Shown in pieces: positions 9,008-17,828 of a DNA stretch of 47,800 nt. The notes below the pieces were generated by a model. The model saw only the letters and a program-made list of their open reading frames with translations. It was not told where the DNA came from and made no database searches. Source of the DNA: Candidatus Poribacteria bacterium (GTDB taxonomy: Bacteria > Poribacteria > WGA-4E > UBA9662); contig PBVO01000163.1 of assembly GCA_002729015.1 (NCBI GenBank), forward strand, positions 1 through 47,800, read 5' to 3'. Each line of letters begins with the position of its first letter. Position 1 is the stretch's first letter. Made by a program: the position numbers and the translations under genes.

Positions 9008-10042
9008 TTAATTACTCTGATGATCTGTTAATAGAGACTGTAGAAGAGGTACTCTCCAGTCATTTCTTTCTCGGTCATAAACTCCAAACCCAGCCCCAAA
9101 CTCCCAGTAAGACCAAGAAAAATTATATTTTTCAGCATGATGCCTGACTGCAGTTGTCCATTTGATTCTTGATTGTTCATCGGCTTTGCTATAGGCTCCA
9201 AACTCACCTAAGAAGACTGGTACTCCGTTTATGTTGGCCCATTCTGCAGCTTTCGTAAAATCTGACTCAATTTTTGATGTTTGCTTGCTTGTTCCTTTCC
9301 ATTCACGACCTAACCACTTGTCACTGTTATTTACCCATTCGGCTCCTTGATGAGTAAAGTGAAAAGGTTCGTAGTAATGAACGGTCAAAATCACATTATC
9401 ATCAGGTAATTTTAATTTATCCAAATCAGCGGAAATATGATTCCAATTGCTCGGTCCAATAATTAGGGTTCTATCAGGATTAGTCTTTCGAATGACGGAG
9501 GTACACTCATTCAGAATTTGATTCCATAAAATCGAGTCTAGCCTTCCATTTGGTTCATTCAGTAATTCGAAAAAGACAGACTCAGGTGCATCTTTGAAGA
9601 ATGAAGCAATCTGCTGCCAAATCTTGATGAATCGATCCCTATGCGCCAATGGTGACGCAAATAGTTCCATGTAGTGATGCATGTTAATCACGATCGCTAA
9701 ATCATTTTGGATTGATTGATCCACGACCCATTTCACGCGATCCAGAAATAGTGGGTCGACTAAGAAGGGATTGTCTTTTTTGGCATGAGCTGACCATCGA
9801 ACTGGTAATCTTACTGCAGTAAAACCAGCGGACTTGATAGTAGGAAAATATTCTGATTCAATAACCATTCCCCAATCTCCCTCCACAGGCGCTTCCAATG
9901 CGTTACCCAAATTAATTGTTCGGCGAAGTTGCTGATTTCTTCGGAATGGATCAGTACCTTGAACAATTTTATTGTCAGCATTGATACAAAAAGGAAGTAA
10001 TGCAAAAACAAATGCAACAAACCAGATAATTAGTCTATTCAT
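9008..10042 (-). CDS. Secreted glycoside hydrolase family 5 (endoglucanase-like)
   Basis: A 344-residue exported (beta/alpha)8-barrel glycosidase. Residues 1-22 are a signal peptide. The fold starts with RRTINLGNALE (family-typical start of GH5), followed by FTAVRLPVRW, INMHHY, the acid/base E163 in FFELLNEPNG, VHYYEPFHFTH and the nucleophile E280 in VFLGEFGAY, ending with the tryptophan-rich SYWEFGAGFGVYD. Family members cleave beta-1,4-glucans, mannans and related polymers with retention; the precise polymer is not deducible. There is no attached carbohydrate-binding module. The start has AAGGA about 8 nt upstream. It stands alone, ending 59 bp from the convergent PhyH gene. Confidence 0.93.
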   Translation of the reverse strand: MNRLIIWFVAFVFALLPFCINADNKIVQGTDPFRRNQQLRRTINLGNALEAPVEGDWGMVIESEYFPTIKSAGFTAVRLPVRWSAHAKKDNPFLVDPLFLDRVKWVVDQSIQNDLAIVINMHHYMELFASPLAHRDRFIKIWQQIASFFKDAPESVFFELLNEPNGRLDSILWNQILNECTSVIRKTNPDRTLIIGPSNWNHISADLDKLKLPDDNVILTVHYYEPFHFTHQGAEWVNNSDKWLGREWKGTSKQTSKIESDFTKAAEWANINGVPVFLGEFGAYSKADEQSRIKWTTAVRHHAEKYNFSWSYWEFGAGFGVYDRERNDWRVPLLQSLLTDHQSN

Positions 10043-10318
10043 GGATATTCCTTGGTTTTATAAGCATCCTATCCAACAATGAGATTCATCGTAAAAAGAC
10101 ATTAATCTAAAAAATATGGAAAACTGAAGGGAAATAGTTAGGTAAATGATGAATGCGCTTTAGTTGTGAATGTAAACCTTATCACCCTATATTTTATCCT
10201 ATCCAACGAAAATAGTATCAGAGGTTACACGATACTCACTCAGGATTTAATCGGTATTCTTACTTTACTGGTGTAAAAACAAAAAGATAGATTTTGCAAG
10301 ATGGGAATGGCTAAATGG

Positions 10319-11005
10319 TCATTCTTTATCAGACATTATTCCCCTAGCTGCTGCTCCTATTTCCCTTCTAGCTTCTTCCGGCAAAGAACGAAATTTGTCA
10401 CTTCTAACTGCTTCCATGATAGCTTGGCGTGAAGCGCCACGAAAATAGCCACTCCACCCTTCGACTGCTTGCTTTATCTTCTGTCTATTCCACTTTCCTC
10501 CGGACTTGGAGTTTTTTCCACCTTTATCTTCCCTGCTCTTTCGCTTTTCTCTTTCTTCTCTCTCTTCCCGTCCACCTTTCTCTCCACGACCTCTTCTCCC
10601 TTCTTTCTCCCCTTTATCACTGCTGAGTCTTAAAAATTGAACCGATGATCCAGTAAGATCAATAACTTTACCTGCTTGATTTAGACTAACTTGACTGGAT
10701 TCTATTTTGACAACCTTAGATGATGTGATTTCATCACCTAGTCCCACATAATAAATTCTGTTAGAAACGCTTTCCCGAATTAGAGCTTTGGGCAGTCCAT
10801 TTTCTGGGATTTTAGTCGCTAATAACTCATATTTAGGACCTTTGTTAGGAGGTTGCCAGCCAAGTGGCCGAAATAAATTAAACTGCTGAATCGCCTGATA
10901 ATATGCCTCATCGTCAGATCTATTTTGAGCACTGAGTTGAAATATCATAAAGAAACTGAGTAAAAGGATCGTTATCAATACGTTTTTTTTCATCTTCTTA
11001 TCCAT
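10319..11005 (-). CDS. PulC/GspC-like protein with charged linker and W-x2-YFR-x-AS C-terminal domain
   Basis: A 228-residue protein anchored or exported by an N-terminal hydrophobic segment (residues 6-26). Residues 40-125 (FNLFRPLGW, NRIYYVGLGDEI, VVKIESSQVSLN) resemble the periplasmic homology region of type II secretion GspC/PulC proteins; this is a pattern judgement, not proven. Residues 130-172 are a low-complexity Glu/Arg/Lys/Gly linker. Residues 181-224 form a small helical domain, VEGWSGYFRGAS...DKFRSLPEE...REIGAAA, which occurs again inside the CotH-esterase protein encoded just upstream. No other secretion genes are nearby, so a secretion role is not implied. M5 is an alternative start. 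Function unknown; the shared domain suggests the two neighbours act together or on the same partner. Confidence 0.75.
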   Translation of the reverse strand: MDKKMKKNVLITILLLSFFMIFQLSAQNRSDDEAYYQAIQQFNLFRPLGWQPPNKGPKYELLATKIPENGLPKALIRESVSNRIYYVGLGDEITSSKVVKIESSQVSLNQAGKVIDLTGSSVQFLRLSSDKGEKEGRRGRGEKGGREEREEREKRKSREDKGGKNSKSGGKWNRQKIKQAVEGWSGYFRGASRQAIMEAVRSDKFRSLPEEARREIGAAARGIMSDKE

Positions 11006-11272
11006 ATCTATAGTGATTATTCTTGTAGTCTAATTTGATTAATCTGCTACTGACTATAATTTCAATGTACCTAGACTTTGATCTTAGTGTATATTTATTT
11101 GGATTAATTTGACAGGCTGGTTGATTCTCGATTTTTCGCCTAATCATTAGCAGTAAAAGCTCCTTAATTATTAAACAGCTCACTCGAACTATATAGAAAA
11201 GGTCGGAACTTAAATTCCTCATCAGACCAGTTACTTTTATTCCAAAGGTATTTAATTAAGGATCATAGATAT

Positions 11273-13906
11273 CTACTCATGTTGTCTTAATCCATTAATG
11301 TCGTATTGTGAAACAAAATCCCAAATTAGACGACTAATATTGGACCCCTGGTAACTTATCTGAGGCCAGTGGTTTCCCTCTATGATTTTATAATGTTCTA
11401 CTGACACTTGATTCCTACCATTTTTATAGGAATAATGCTCTACTTTGGTTTCACCATATTCCAAGCTGTTTTTCTTAGCGTACGCTGAAGATTCTATTTT
11501 TTTGCTATCATTTGTAAAAACGTTGGTATCTGGGACTTTGTCAGTTGAATTAAATTCAATCCAATAATCAATCATCTGGTCAATAGACAGAGCATATCCT
11601 TCAATCCCTTCATAAGGAATGATTTGGTCTTCTGTACCGTGAAACATTATCACCGCTGTTGGATGTATTGGTCGGTGTTGCTTAATTATTTCCGTCGATA
11701 TCAATCCTGCAATAGAAGCTACAGCTGCAATCTTATTACTTAAATAGCAAGATAGCGAATTAGCCAGAAAGGCACCATTGGAGTAACCACAAGCATAAAC
11801 TCTCTTGGAATCGATACTATAGCTGGAACATATTTCGTCGATTAATGCAGAGGTAAAACCCAAGTCATCAATATCACTCTTATTTTGTTTGGCCGATTTT
11901 GGCTCATGGTTCCAGTGTGAACTCTTTTCTTCTTCTAAAGAGGCCCCTTGAGGGCCGACTAGTATAAACCCTTCGGTTTCTGCTAGTGTTTGCATATCGG
12001 AGAAAATCAATCCTTCACCAGCACTACCACCAAATCCATGAAAATGCAGTAAAAGTGGAACTTCTGACACTTCCTCGTAAGAAGAAGGGATATAAACAGT
12101 ATACGCCCGATCGAGATTATCATAGGTCAGTTTTCTAGTAAATAATCCTCGATTAGCTTGATCAATTTTAACCAGATTGTCTTTATTGGTTACCTTTTTT
12201 ATTAAGTAACTCTGAGCTGCGATTTTGATTTCTTTTTTGACACTTTCTGGTAGATTTTGAAATTTTTCACTTGTGATCGATTGGTGAATTTGTTGCTCGG
12301 ATGCAGTACGAAAATAATTAATCCAATCTTTGGCTAATCCTTTTGTCTGTTGTTGCTTTATGTTTTTTTTCTCTTTCTTATTACCAATCTTACGCCCAAT
12401 TTTTGGATCTTTACTACTTTCAAATGGCTGATTCTGTTTTATCCAATATTCTCTGGGAGGTGTTGCCCACAAAGGCATCCCATTAATAATTTCATTGCTA
12501 ATGCTTTCTCTTCGATAGCGAATAAAATCAACAATACTTTGCTCAGTTTTCGTACTTGTATCTTTTTTGGGGTTGTTTTCTTTACCGTTGCTTATTCTTG
12601 TTTTCTTACTGAAATCTTTATATTTGTCTTTTCGTTTTTTGTTGTCGAACGTTTTTGTCTTAGTAATTCTTTTTTGATCTAGAATTAAATAAGGCTGAAT
12701 CATAGTTTCCAAACGTTGTATTTCAGATATGAGATTGTCTTCCTTCCAGTATTCAAGCATGGTTTTTCTTAAGGTTCGCTCATATTGTCGACGACAAGCC
12801 TCTATTTGGTAAAGTCGGTGGCAAATTAGGCCCTGGGTCTTTACAGAAATGGGAGGAGGGTGATTGTATTTACGTTTTCCCGAAAATCGGCTAAATCCGT
12901 GGTCAGCCCCCCAAGGAATAAAGTGGAACCTATCTGTCTTTGGGTTAAGATAAAAAAAGAAGTTATTTCCATTACCTGAGTAACCATCCCAAAGACCGAG
13001 TAAACTTTCCATGACCCAAAAATTATAAAAAGACTCTAGGTCAACCAACTGACCGATGGCCTCTTCTATATTTTTATCTTTACTATTTAAAGCTTCGATC
13101 AGTTGCTGAATTCTCTGACGACCAATTTGATCAGATCCTAGTTTATGTTCGAAACTGTTTAACCAACCGGGTCGAAAATCAGTCAGCGTACCTTCGTACA
13201 AGCTACCATTGTCGTTTCCGAAGACTCGTTTTAAGAATGGTTTATGTATTCTTTCCACATGAGAATAAACCCCTAAATTTTGACCATTAACAGTCAATCT
13301 TGCATAATTACATCGTGGTGCTGGCGAGCCAACAGCATTGAACAATGTATAACTCATAATCTGGCTCATTAAACTAGTATCTTGTTGGTTATTATTGAAC
13401 GTTAGATTGGTTATACCATCAATTTGACCATTTTTATCCAAATGGTTGAGTTTAACTTTCAACGAAGGTCGAGTATTACTCAAAGAACCAAGAAAACCTT
13501 TCTTTCGGATGCCAACGCGGGGGAAGGTAACATCATTAATTGTGACTTGTGCCTCTACATAAGTAAAAGGATTTCTAGGTGGACTATCTTTTCGATTTAG
13601 ATCCGAAAGTTCTTCAAAAATTCGCTCCTGGGAGCAAATCTTGATCCAATCATTTGGGTCAACTTTAATCTGTACATCTAAGACATGATCAGTAGAGAAA
13701 ATTTGATCTGACGTTAGTACTTGGGCTAGAACTTCATTTAGAGTGATCGAAAGAATTAATACTATTAGGCCGATAATTAATTTAAGACATCTAAACTTCG
13801 TGTTATGTCCTGTTCCAGATCTGACTATTTTGCCAGACAATTCGCACTTCATGTTAGTATCGCTAAATTTGATTTGGTTGCTGACACTATGATGATCATT
13901 AGTCAT
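11273..13906 (-). CDS. CotH-domain protein fused to an alpha/beta-hydrolase esterase
   Basis: An 877-residue, probably exported, two-enzyme fusion. A hydrophobic segment at 41-61 acts as signal or anchor after a 40-residue leader, so a later start at M19 is possible. Residues 66-470 are a CotH protein-kinase-like domain (FPRVGIRKKGFLGS, PSLKVKLN, NLTFNNNQQDTSLM, PWGADHGF). A Lys-rich region leads to residues 524-567, a small domain shared with the neighbouring PulC-like protein. Residues 590-870 are a PHB-depolymerase/LpqC-type esterase with nucleophile S709 in GYSNGA, D760 in HGTEDQIIPY and H846 in GNHWPQ. The esterase class includes feruloyl and acetyl-xylan esterases, so de-acylation of polysaccharide is a reasonable inference. 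The PulC-like gene lies 267 bp downstream on the same strand. Confidence 0.9.
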   Translation of the reverse strand: MTNDHHSVSNQIKFSDTNMKCELSGKIVRSGTGHNTKFRCLKLIIGLIVLILSITLNEVLAQVLTSDQIFSTDHVLDVQIKVDPNDWIKICSQERIFEELSDLNRKDSPPRNPFTYVEAQVTINDVTFPRVGIRKKGFLGSLSNTRPSLKVKLNHLDKNGQIDGITNLTFNNNQQDTSLMSQIMSYTLFNAVGSPAPRCNYARLTVNGQNLGVYSHVERIHKPFLKRVFGNDNGSLYEGTLTDFRPGWLNSFEHKLGSDQIGRQRIQQLIEALNSKDKNIEEAIGQLVDLESFYNFWVMESLLGLWDGYSGNGNNFFFYLNPKTDRFHFIPWGADHGFSRFSGKRKYNHPPPISVKTQGLICHRLYQIEACRRQYERTLRKTMLEYWKEDNLISEIQRLETMIQPYLILDQKRITKTKTFDNKKRKDKYKDFSKKTRISNGKENNPKKDTSTKTEQSIVDFIRYRRESISNEIINGMPLWATPPREYWIKQNQPFESSKDPKIGRKIGNKKEKKNIKQQQTKGLAKDWINYFRTASEQQIHQSITSEKFQNLPESVKKEIKIAAQSYLIKKVTNKDNLVKIDQANRGLFTRKLTYDNLDRAYTVYIPSSYEEVSEVPLLLHFHGFGGSAGEGLIFSDMQTLAETEGFILVGPQGASLEEEKSSHWNHEPKSAKQNKSDIDDLGFTSALIDEICSSYSIDSKRVYACGYSNGAFLANSLSCYLSNKIAAVASIAGLISTEIIKQHRPIHPTAVIMFHGTEDQIIPYEGIEGYALSIDQMIDYWIEFNSTDKVPDTNVFTNDSKKIESSAYAKKNSLEYGETKVEHYSYKNGRNQVSVEHYKIIEGNHWPQISYQGSNISRLIWDFVSQYDINGLRQHE

Positions 13907-14115
13907 AATTTTTTAAATTTATCAATGTAGGGTAATTTCTCTGAGCGCAACATTAAATTGACTAAAGAAAACTTAACGCTTATTTATTCAATAAATGTAA
14001 GTGAATTTTTTAGCTATGTATTCTAGAAGTAGTTTTTTAATACTTTCACTTAGATAGAGATAATCGACTGATACTTATTTGAAGGTAAGACATAATTTGA
14101 ATCGATAGCGAAGAA

Positions 14116-15150
14116 TTAAACGGCTAATTCTTTGAGAACGGCCGCGGCCTGTTGAGCCTGTTCAGTTGAAGGATCCCTTTTGATGATTCGGGAAAGATGA
14201 ATTTTAGCTCTTTCATCCCCGGTCTGGGCTAAATTCAATGCTTCGTCAAATCCTGTATTAGAATAGCTGAAGTCTCTGGGTACTATTGTTAAATCTAGAT
14301 TTTCCCAATAGTATTTCAATTCATCTGATTCCCAGTCCCGGTAAACATCTTCCCATTTTAGGTGATTAAAAATATTTAGATGTGGTTCTAACATATGATC
14401 CGAAACTATACTACCTATCGCAGTATAACGATTATCCAAGGAAACTCGCAGCCGATCTTCAGTTAGATTAGGTAGAGCTTTGTGTACTGTTAATGCTGGA
14501 AAAATCAGAGTGTCTCCGACTTCGTAATTGGTAGTATGCCAGTTATCATCCAGTTCATCTGTATTAATACATAAACTACCGGCGCCTAATGAAAAGTGAT
14601 GATCCATTACTTTGTCAATTTTATGCGACCCTGGAAGAACTGCTAGGCCACCTAATTCAATAGGACAATCACCAATGGGAGACCAACAGGTATAGGTTTC
14701 GAAATTCCCTTGAAAATGAACAAAGTCTTGATGGATGGGGGTTGTATGAGCCGTATATTTTGGAAACCAGAGCCTCGCTACTTTATGTGGATGCGGTAGT
14801 ACCGATTCACCTAAAATTTTTTCCATCATTTCCATTACTTCTGGCCAATGGGCTGAACGATGGAACTCTTCCAATCTGTAAACCTGGTGGTAAACATTAG
14901 AATATTCCACATCACCTTCTGTGCACTGCATTGATATATCTGCAATGCCATCACTTGGATCGGTTCCCGCAATCAACCATCCATGTTCCTGCATAACAGT
15001 AAGCATTTGTCGTCGCAATTCCATCATTTTTTCTGGTTTTTGTAATCGCTTAAAAAAAAGATACCCCTCGTTATCAATACGCTCTCTAAGTGCCTCTTCA
15101 TCGTTCATGATTCCATTAGAAATTCTTAATTCTTGGTATTGGTTCGTCAT
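14116..15150 (-). CDS. Phytanoyl-CoA dioxygenase (PhyH) family protein, copy 3
   Basis: A 344-residue cytoplasmic Fe(II)/2-oxoglutarate oxygenase, larger than the other copies. Counting from the chosen start, the triad is H140-x-D142 (IHQDFVHFQG) and H223 in ALTVHKALPN, with R235 (DRLRVSLDNR) as co-substrate ligand; ELGGLAVLPGSHK is the typical middle strand. I choose the ATG at 15150 because GAGG lies about 7 nt upstream; a TTG at 15177 would add nine residues without such support. The C-terminal 80 residues are helical and extend beyond the catalytic core. The gene sits downstream of GH127 and the sulfatase on the same strand but is separated by almost 600 bp. Substrate unknown. Confidence 0.88.
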   Translation of the reverse strand: MTNQYQELRISNGIMNDEEALRERIDNEGYLFFKRLQKPEKMMELRRQMLTVMQEHGWLIAGTDPSDGIADISMQCTEGDVEYSNVYHQVYRLEEFHRSAHWPEVMEMMEKILGESVLPHPHKVARLWFPKYTAHTTPIHQDFVHFQGNFETYTCWSPIGDCPIELGGLAVLPGSHKIDKVMDHHFSLGAGSLCINTDELDDNWHTTNYEVGDTLIFPALTVHKALPNLTEDRLRVSLDNRYTAIGSIVSDHMLEPHLNIFNHLKWEDVYRDWESDELKYYWENLDLTIVPRDFSYSNTGFDEALNLAQTGDERAKIHLSRIIKRDPSTEQAQQAAAVLKELAV

Positions 15151-15738
15151 GCTAAGCCTCGATGATTTGTGGTTCAACTAATCCTATCAAATGATAGAAG
15201 ACAGGTAAATGAAAAATTACAAATTAAATCATAGTTAAGAAAGACAGCTAAGAATCGATTGTTATTGTAGATGATGACATATTTTTATTGTAAGGAATAT
15301 ATTGAATTCGTAGGAATTCTAGGGATAAGATGAGAATCTAAGGGTTGCTTAGTTTTACACCAATAAAGTCTTCGATCGACAAATTCAATCCTTCAATAAT
15401 TTGCTTGGTAATCAATTGAATTTCTCCCGCGAACTCTTACTCAGAATTTCTTGACATATAACATTCACACCTTAATATTACCTATTCTTCACAGCCATTC
15501 TCAGTGAGTAAAGTAAGAATCCTCTTGAAAATCACCCTATGTCCCTGAGAAGTCGATTAAGATCTGGTCAGGATTAATACATAATGCAGGCCTACGCCCA
15601 TTCCATCCCTAACATAAAATCCCTTGATACTTTCACCATACAACTGGAAAAAATCTAAACAATCGATTTGTTGCAACAAGAATTAGCTTTGATCCCTGCG
15701 TTAAAGTACTAGTTTGTGTTAAAAATTACAATATTATC
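15151..15738. other. Gene-free gap, 588 bp
   Basis: AT-rich spacer between GH127 (3' end) and the third PhyH gene (5' end), both on the minus strand. It holds the PhyH ribosome binding site near 15160. A plus-strand sigma70-like pair (TTGACA at 15451, TAATAT at 15473, spacing 16) is the best promoter match, but it faces the 3' end of GH127 and no transcript target is evident. No coding remnant recognised. Confidence 0.45.
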
Positions 15739-17706
15739 TCAGTTCTCTCGAATCCACACAATCATTGAATGATTACCTCGGTTATTCCATGCGTGATAAG
15801 GAATTAGGGATAATTCTCTTGTCTGTCCACTATCCTTTTGTACTGAATCCATTCTAATTTTGGGTATTCCTCTAAGCGGCCCATCCGTAAAGTTTTCAAC
15901 CTGAATCTCGGATTTCTCAGTTGTAGGGAATAGAGAAAATCGTTGCACGGGGCCACCGTTATCAATCCCTTCTGCACAATAGACCAGAGGCCCTCGAGTT
16001 ACTGCTAATCTCCCATTATTAGCTTGTACTTTTTCACTGCAGGTATTGAAGCGTACTTGCATGTCTAATTCAAGCTCCAATAAGTCCCCGGATTCCCATT
16101 TTCGTTGAATAGATATAAATCCTTTCTCTAAATCTGAGTAGACAAGTTTTCCATTGACTTTGACCTGCCAATTGGATCTTTGTCTGCCATTAAATGTGTA
16201 TAGCTTTCCTGGCAGAAACTGATTTCCTTGAGCCCAGGTCGGTATTCTCATATTTAAAGTAAAAGACTGACTTTCTGAAACACTTATTTCTACACTCACC
16301 TTTCCATGATAGGGATAATCCGTTATTTGCCTGAATTCTACTTGGTTGCCGTTAATTGGTATCTGTACTTGGCTAGAAGCGTAGAGCAGCATAAAAACTT
16401 CTCCCTCCGAAACCGCATACATATACTCCCCAACATGGTTTACGACCCTAGCAATATTAGACGGACAACATGCACAGTCGAACCATGGTGAACGTCCCAT
16501 TTTCCCGTGGTTAAATGTTTTAATCCCATCAGATTCCAACGGATTAACATAAAAAAAACGATTACCGTCTAAATTAACTCCCGCTAGCGAATTATTAAAC
16601 AATGCGACCTCGGCCACGTCGAAGTACTTGGCATCGCGATGCAACAATGTCATGCGGTGGTTAAAAAACACGTTTGCAATTGCCGCACACGTTTCGTTGT
16701 AAGCTTCTTCATTTGGTAACTGGTACTCTGGACCGAATCCCTCGATTCCATGTATAGCACCTAGCCCACCCGTGATATGCATTCGAGTATTAACTATATT
16801 TTGCCATATATGGTCTAGTGCTGTGACATAAGTTTGATCACCAGATAATGCAGTTACATCAGCCATTCCAGCATACATGTAGGCTGCACGAACAGCATGA
16901 CCAACTGCTTGGCCTTGGTCCTTAACCGGCTTATGTTGTTGAGCATAGGTGGGAGACATAACACCTTCTCCCTCTGGTCGATAGGTCCTTCCACGTATTT
17001 CGAGAAATTTCCGTGCCATTTCCAAGTAAAGTCGGTTGCCAGTCACCCGATATAATCGACATAGTGCCAATTCTATTTCCTGATGACCGGGTGCTTGGTT
17101 CACTGGAGTTCCGTCGTTGTAGCTGACATCTCCTTCGAAGAAAACTTTGTTGATATGTTGAGCACTTTTTTCAGCAATATTCAGCCATTCTTCTTTTCCA
17201 GTAGCTTCGAAGTAAGCAACAGCACCCTCATACATATGCCCCATATTGTAAAGTTCATGGCTGTGAACGACCCAAGAGTATGGGGTTTCACCCATTTCAG
17301 AGGGATGAGGAATGCCACAAATATGAGCTACGTACAGGTATCCATCATCCTTCTGGGCTTGGCCAATGATCTGTATTAACTGATCCATTTCAGCTTCTAG
17401 CTCAGCGTCCCGATCTAAAGCTAAAGAATAGGCCGCACCCTCCATTACCTTATAGAGATCAGAAGATACGAAACGGTGAGAAAACGGTTTAGGTCCATCT
17501 TCTCCTCTAAGGAAAGCACCCGTCAAACGTAGATTGTCTGCCGCGGGTCTAGTTTTTGTTAAAGCAAATGGTATTGTTTCTTTTCTTTGCACTTTCAAAC
17601 GCGGTAACCAGAACTGATCAGAGAACTTAATATGATTAAAGGTAATTGGTGCTATCGGATAGTCTGATTCAACTTTGTCCGTCGATTGTAAATTGGTTTC
17701 AGTCAT
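15739..17706 (-). CDS. Glycoside hydrolase family 127 (beta-L-arabinofuranosidase, DUF1680)
   Basis: A 655-residue (alpha/alpha)6-barrel enzyme without signal peptide. Family landmarks are ITFNHIKFSDQFWLPRL at the start, GAFLRGEDGPKPFSHRF, MYEGAVAYFEATG, GHQEIELALCRLY and the zinc-cysteine site: E338 and C340 in NETCAAIANVFF, with C413 and C414 in CACCPSNIAR. In characterised GH127 enzymes these residues form the metal site and the cysteine nucleophile, so all key residues are retained. Such enzymes release arabinofuranose or related sugars from glycans. The sulfatase gene lies directly upstream on the same strand, 122 bp away, which suggests a joint role on sulfated arabinose-containing glycans (inference). 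No signal peptide means intracellular action on imported oligosaccharides. Confidence 0.93.
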   Translation of the reverse strand: MTETNLQSTDKVESDYPIAPITFNHIKFSDQFWLPRLKVQRKETIPFALTKTRPAADNLRLTGAFLRGEDGPKPFSHRFVSSDLYKVMEGAAYSLALDRDAELEAEMDQLIQIIGQAQKDDGYLYVAHICGIPHPSEMGETPYSWVVHSHELYNMGHMYEGAVAYFEATGKEEWLNIAEKSAQHINKVFFEGDVSYNDGTPVNQAPGHQEIELALCRLYRVTGNRLYLEMARKFLEIRGRTYRPEGEGVMSPTYAQQHKPVKDQGQAVGHAVRAAYMYAGMADVTALSGDQTYVTALDHIWQNIVNTRMHITGGLGAIHGIEGFGPEYQLPNEEAYNETCAAIANVFFNHRMTLLHRDAKYFDVAEVALFNNSLAGVNLDGNRFFYVNPLESDGIKTFNHGKMGRSPWFDCACCPSNIARVVNHVGEYMYAVSEGEVFMLLYASSQVQIPINGNQVEFRQITDYPYHGKVSVEISVSESQSFTLNMRIPTWAQGNQFLPGKLYTFNGRQRSNWQVKVNGKLVYSDLEKGFISIQRKWESGDLLELELDMQVRFNTCSEKVQANNGRLAVTRGPLVYCAEGIDNGGPVQRFSLFPTTEKSEIQVENFTDGPLRGIPKIRMDSVQKDSGQTRELSLIPYHAWNNRGNHSMIVWIREN

Positions 17707-17828
17707 TGAAATTAGGACCTCGTAAAGCTTAATCGAATTTTTTTACTTTAGTGTTGTTATAGAGTTCGTTCTAAGAAGTTTTAAGTGAACGATGCCAGCA
17801 GTGTTGTTATCGATTTATCAATTCCCTT

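Noticed and set aside
10060..10215. Repeated ATCCTATCCAAC in the gap between the GH5 gene and the PulC-like gene
   Set aside because: Only 12 bases, two copies, no regular spacing or further units; not enough to call a repeat or operator.
10429..10626. Plus-strand frame opposite the PulC-like gene rich in Leu/Ser/Phe
   Set aside because: It is the antisense shadow of the Glu/Lys/Arg-rich linker of the real gene.
15451..15478. Good sigma70-like promoter match on the plus strand
   Set aside because: It points into the 3' end of GH127 with no gene or RNA downstream; kept only as a remark in the gap entry.
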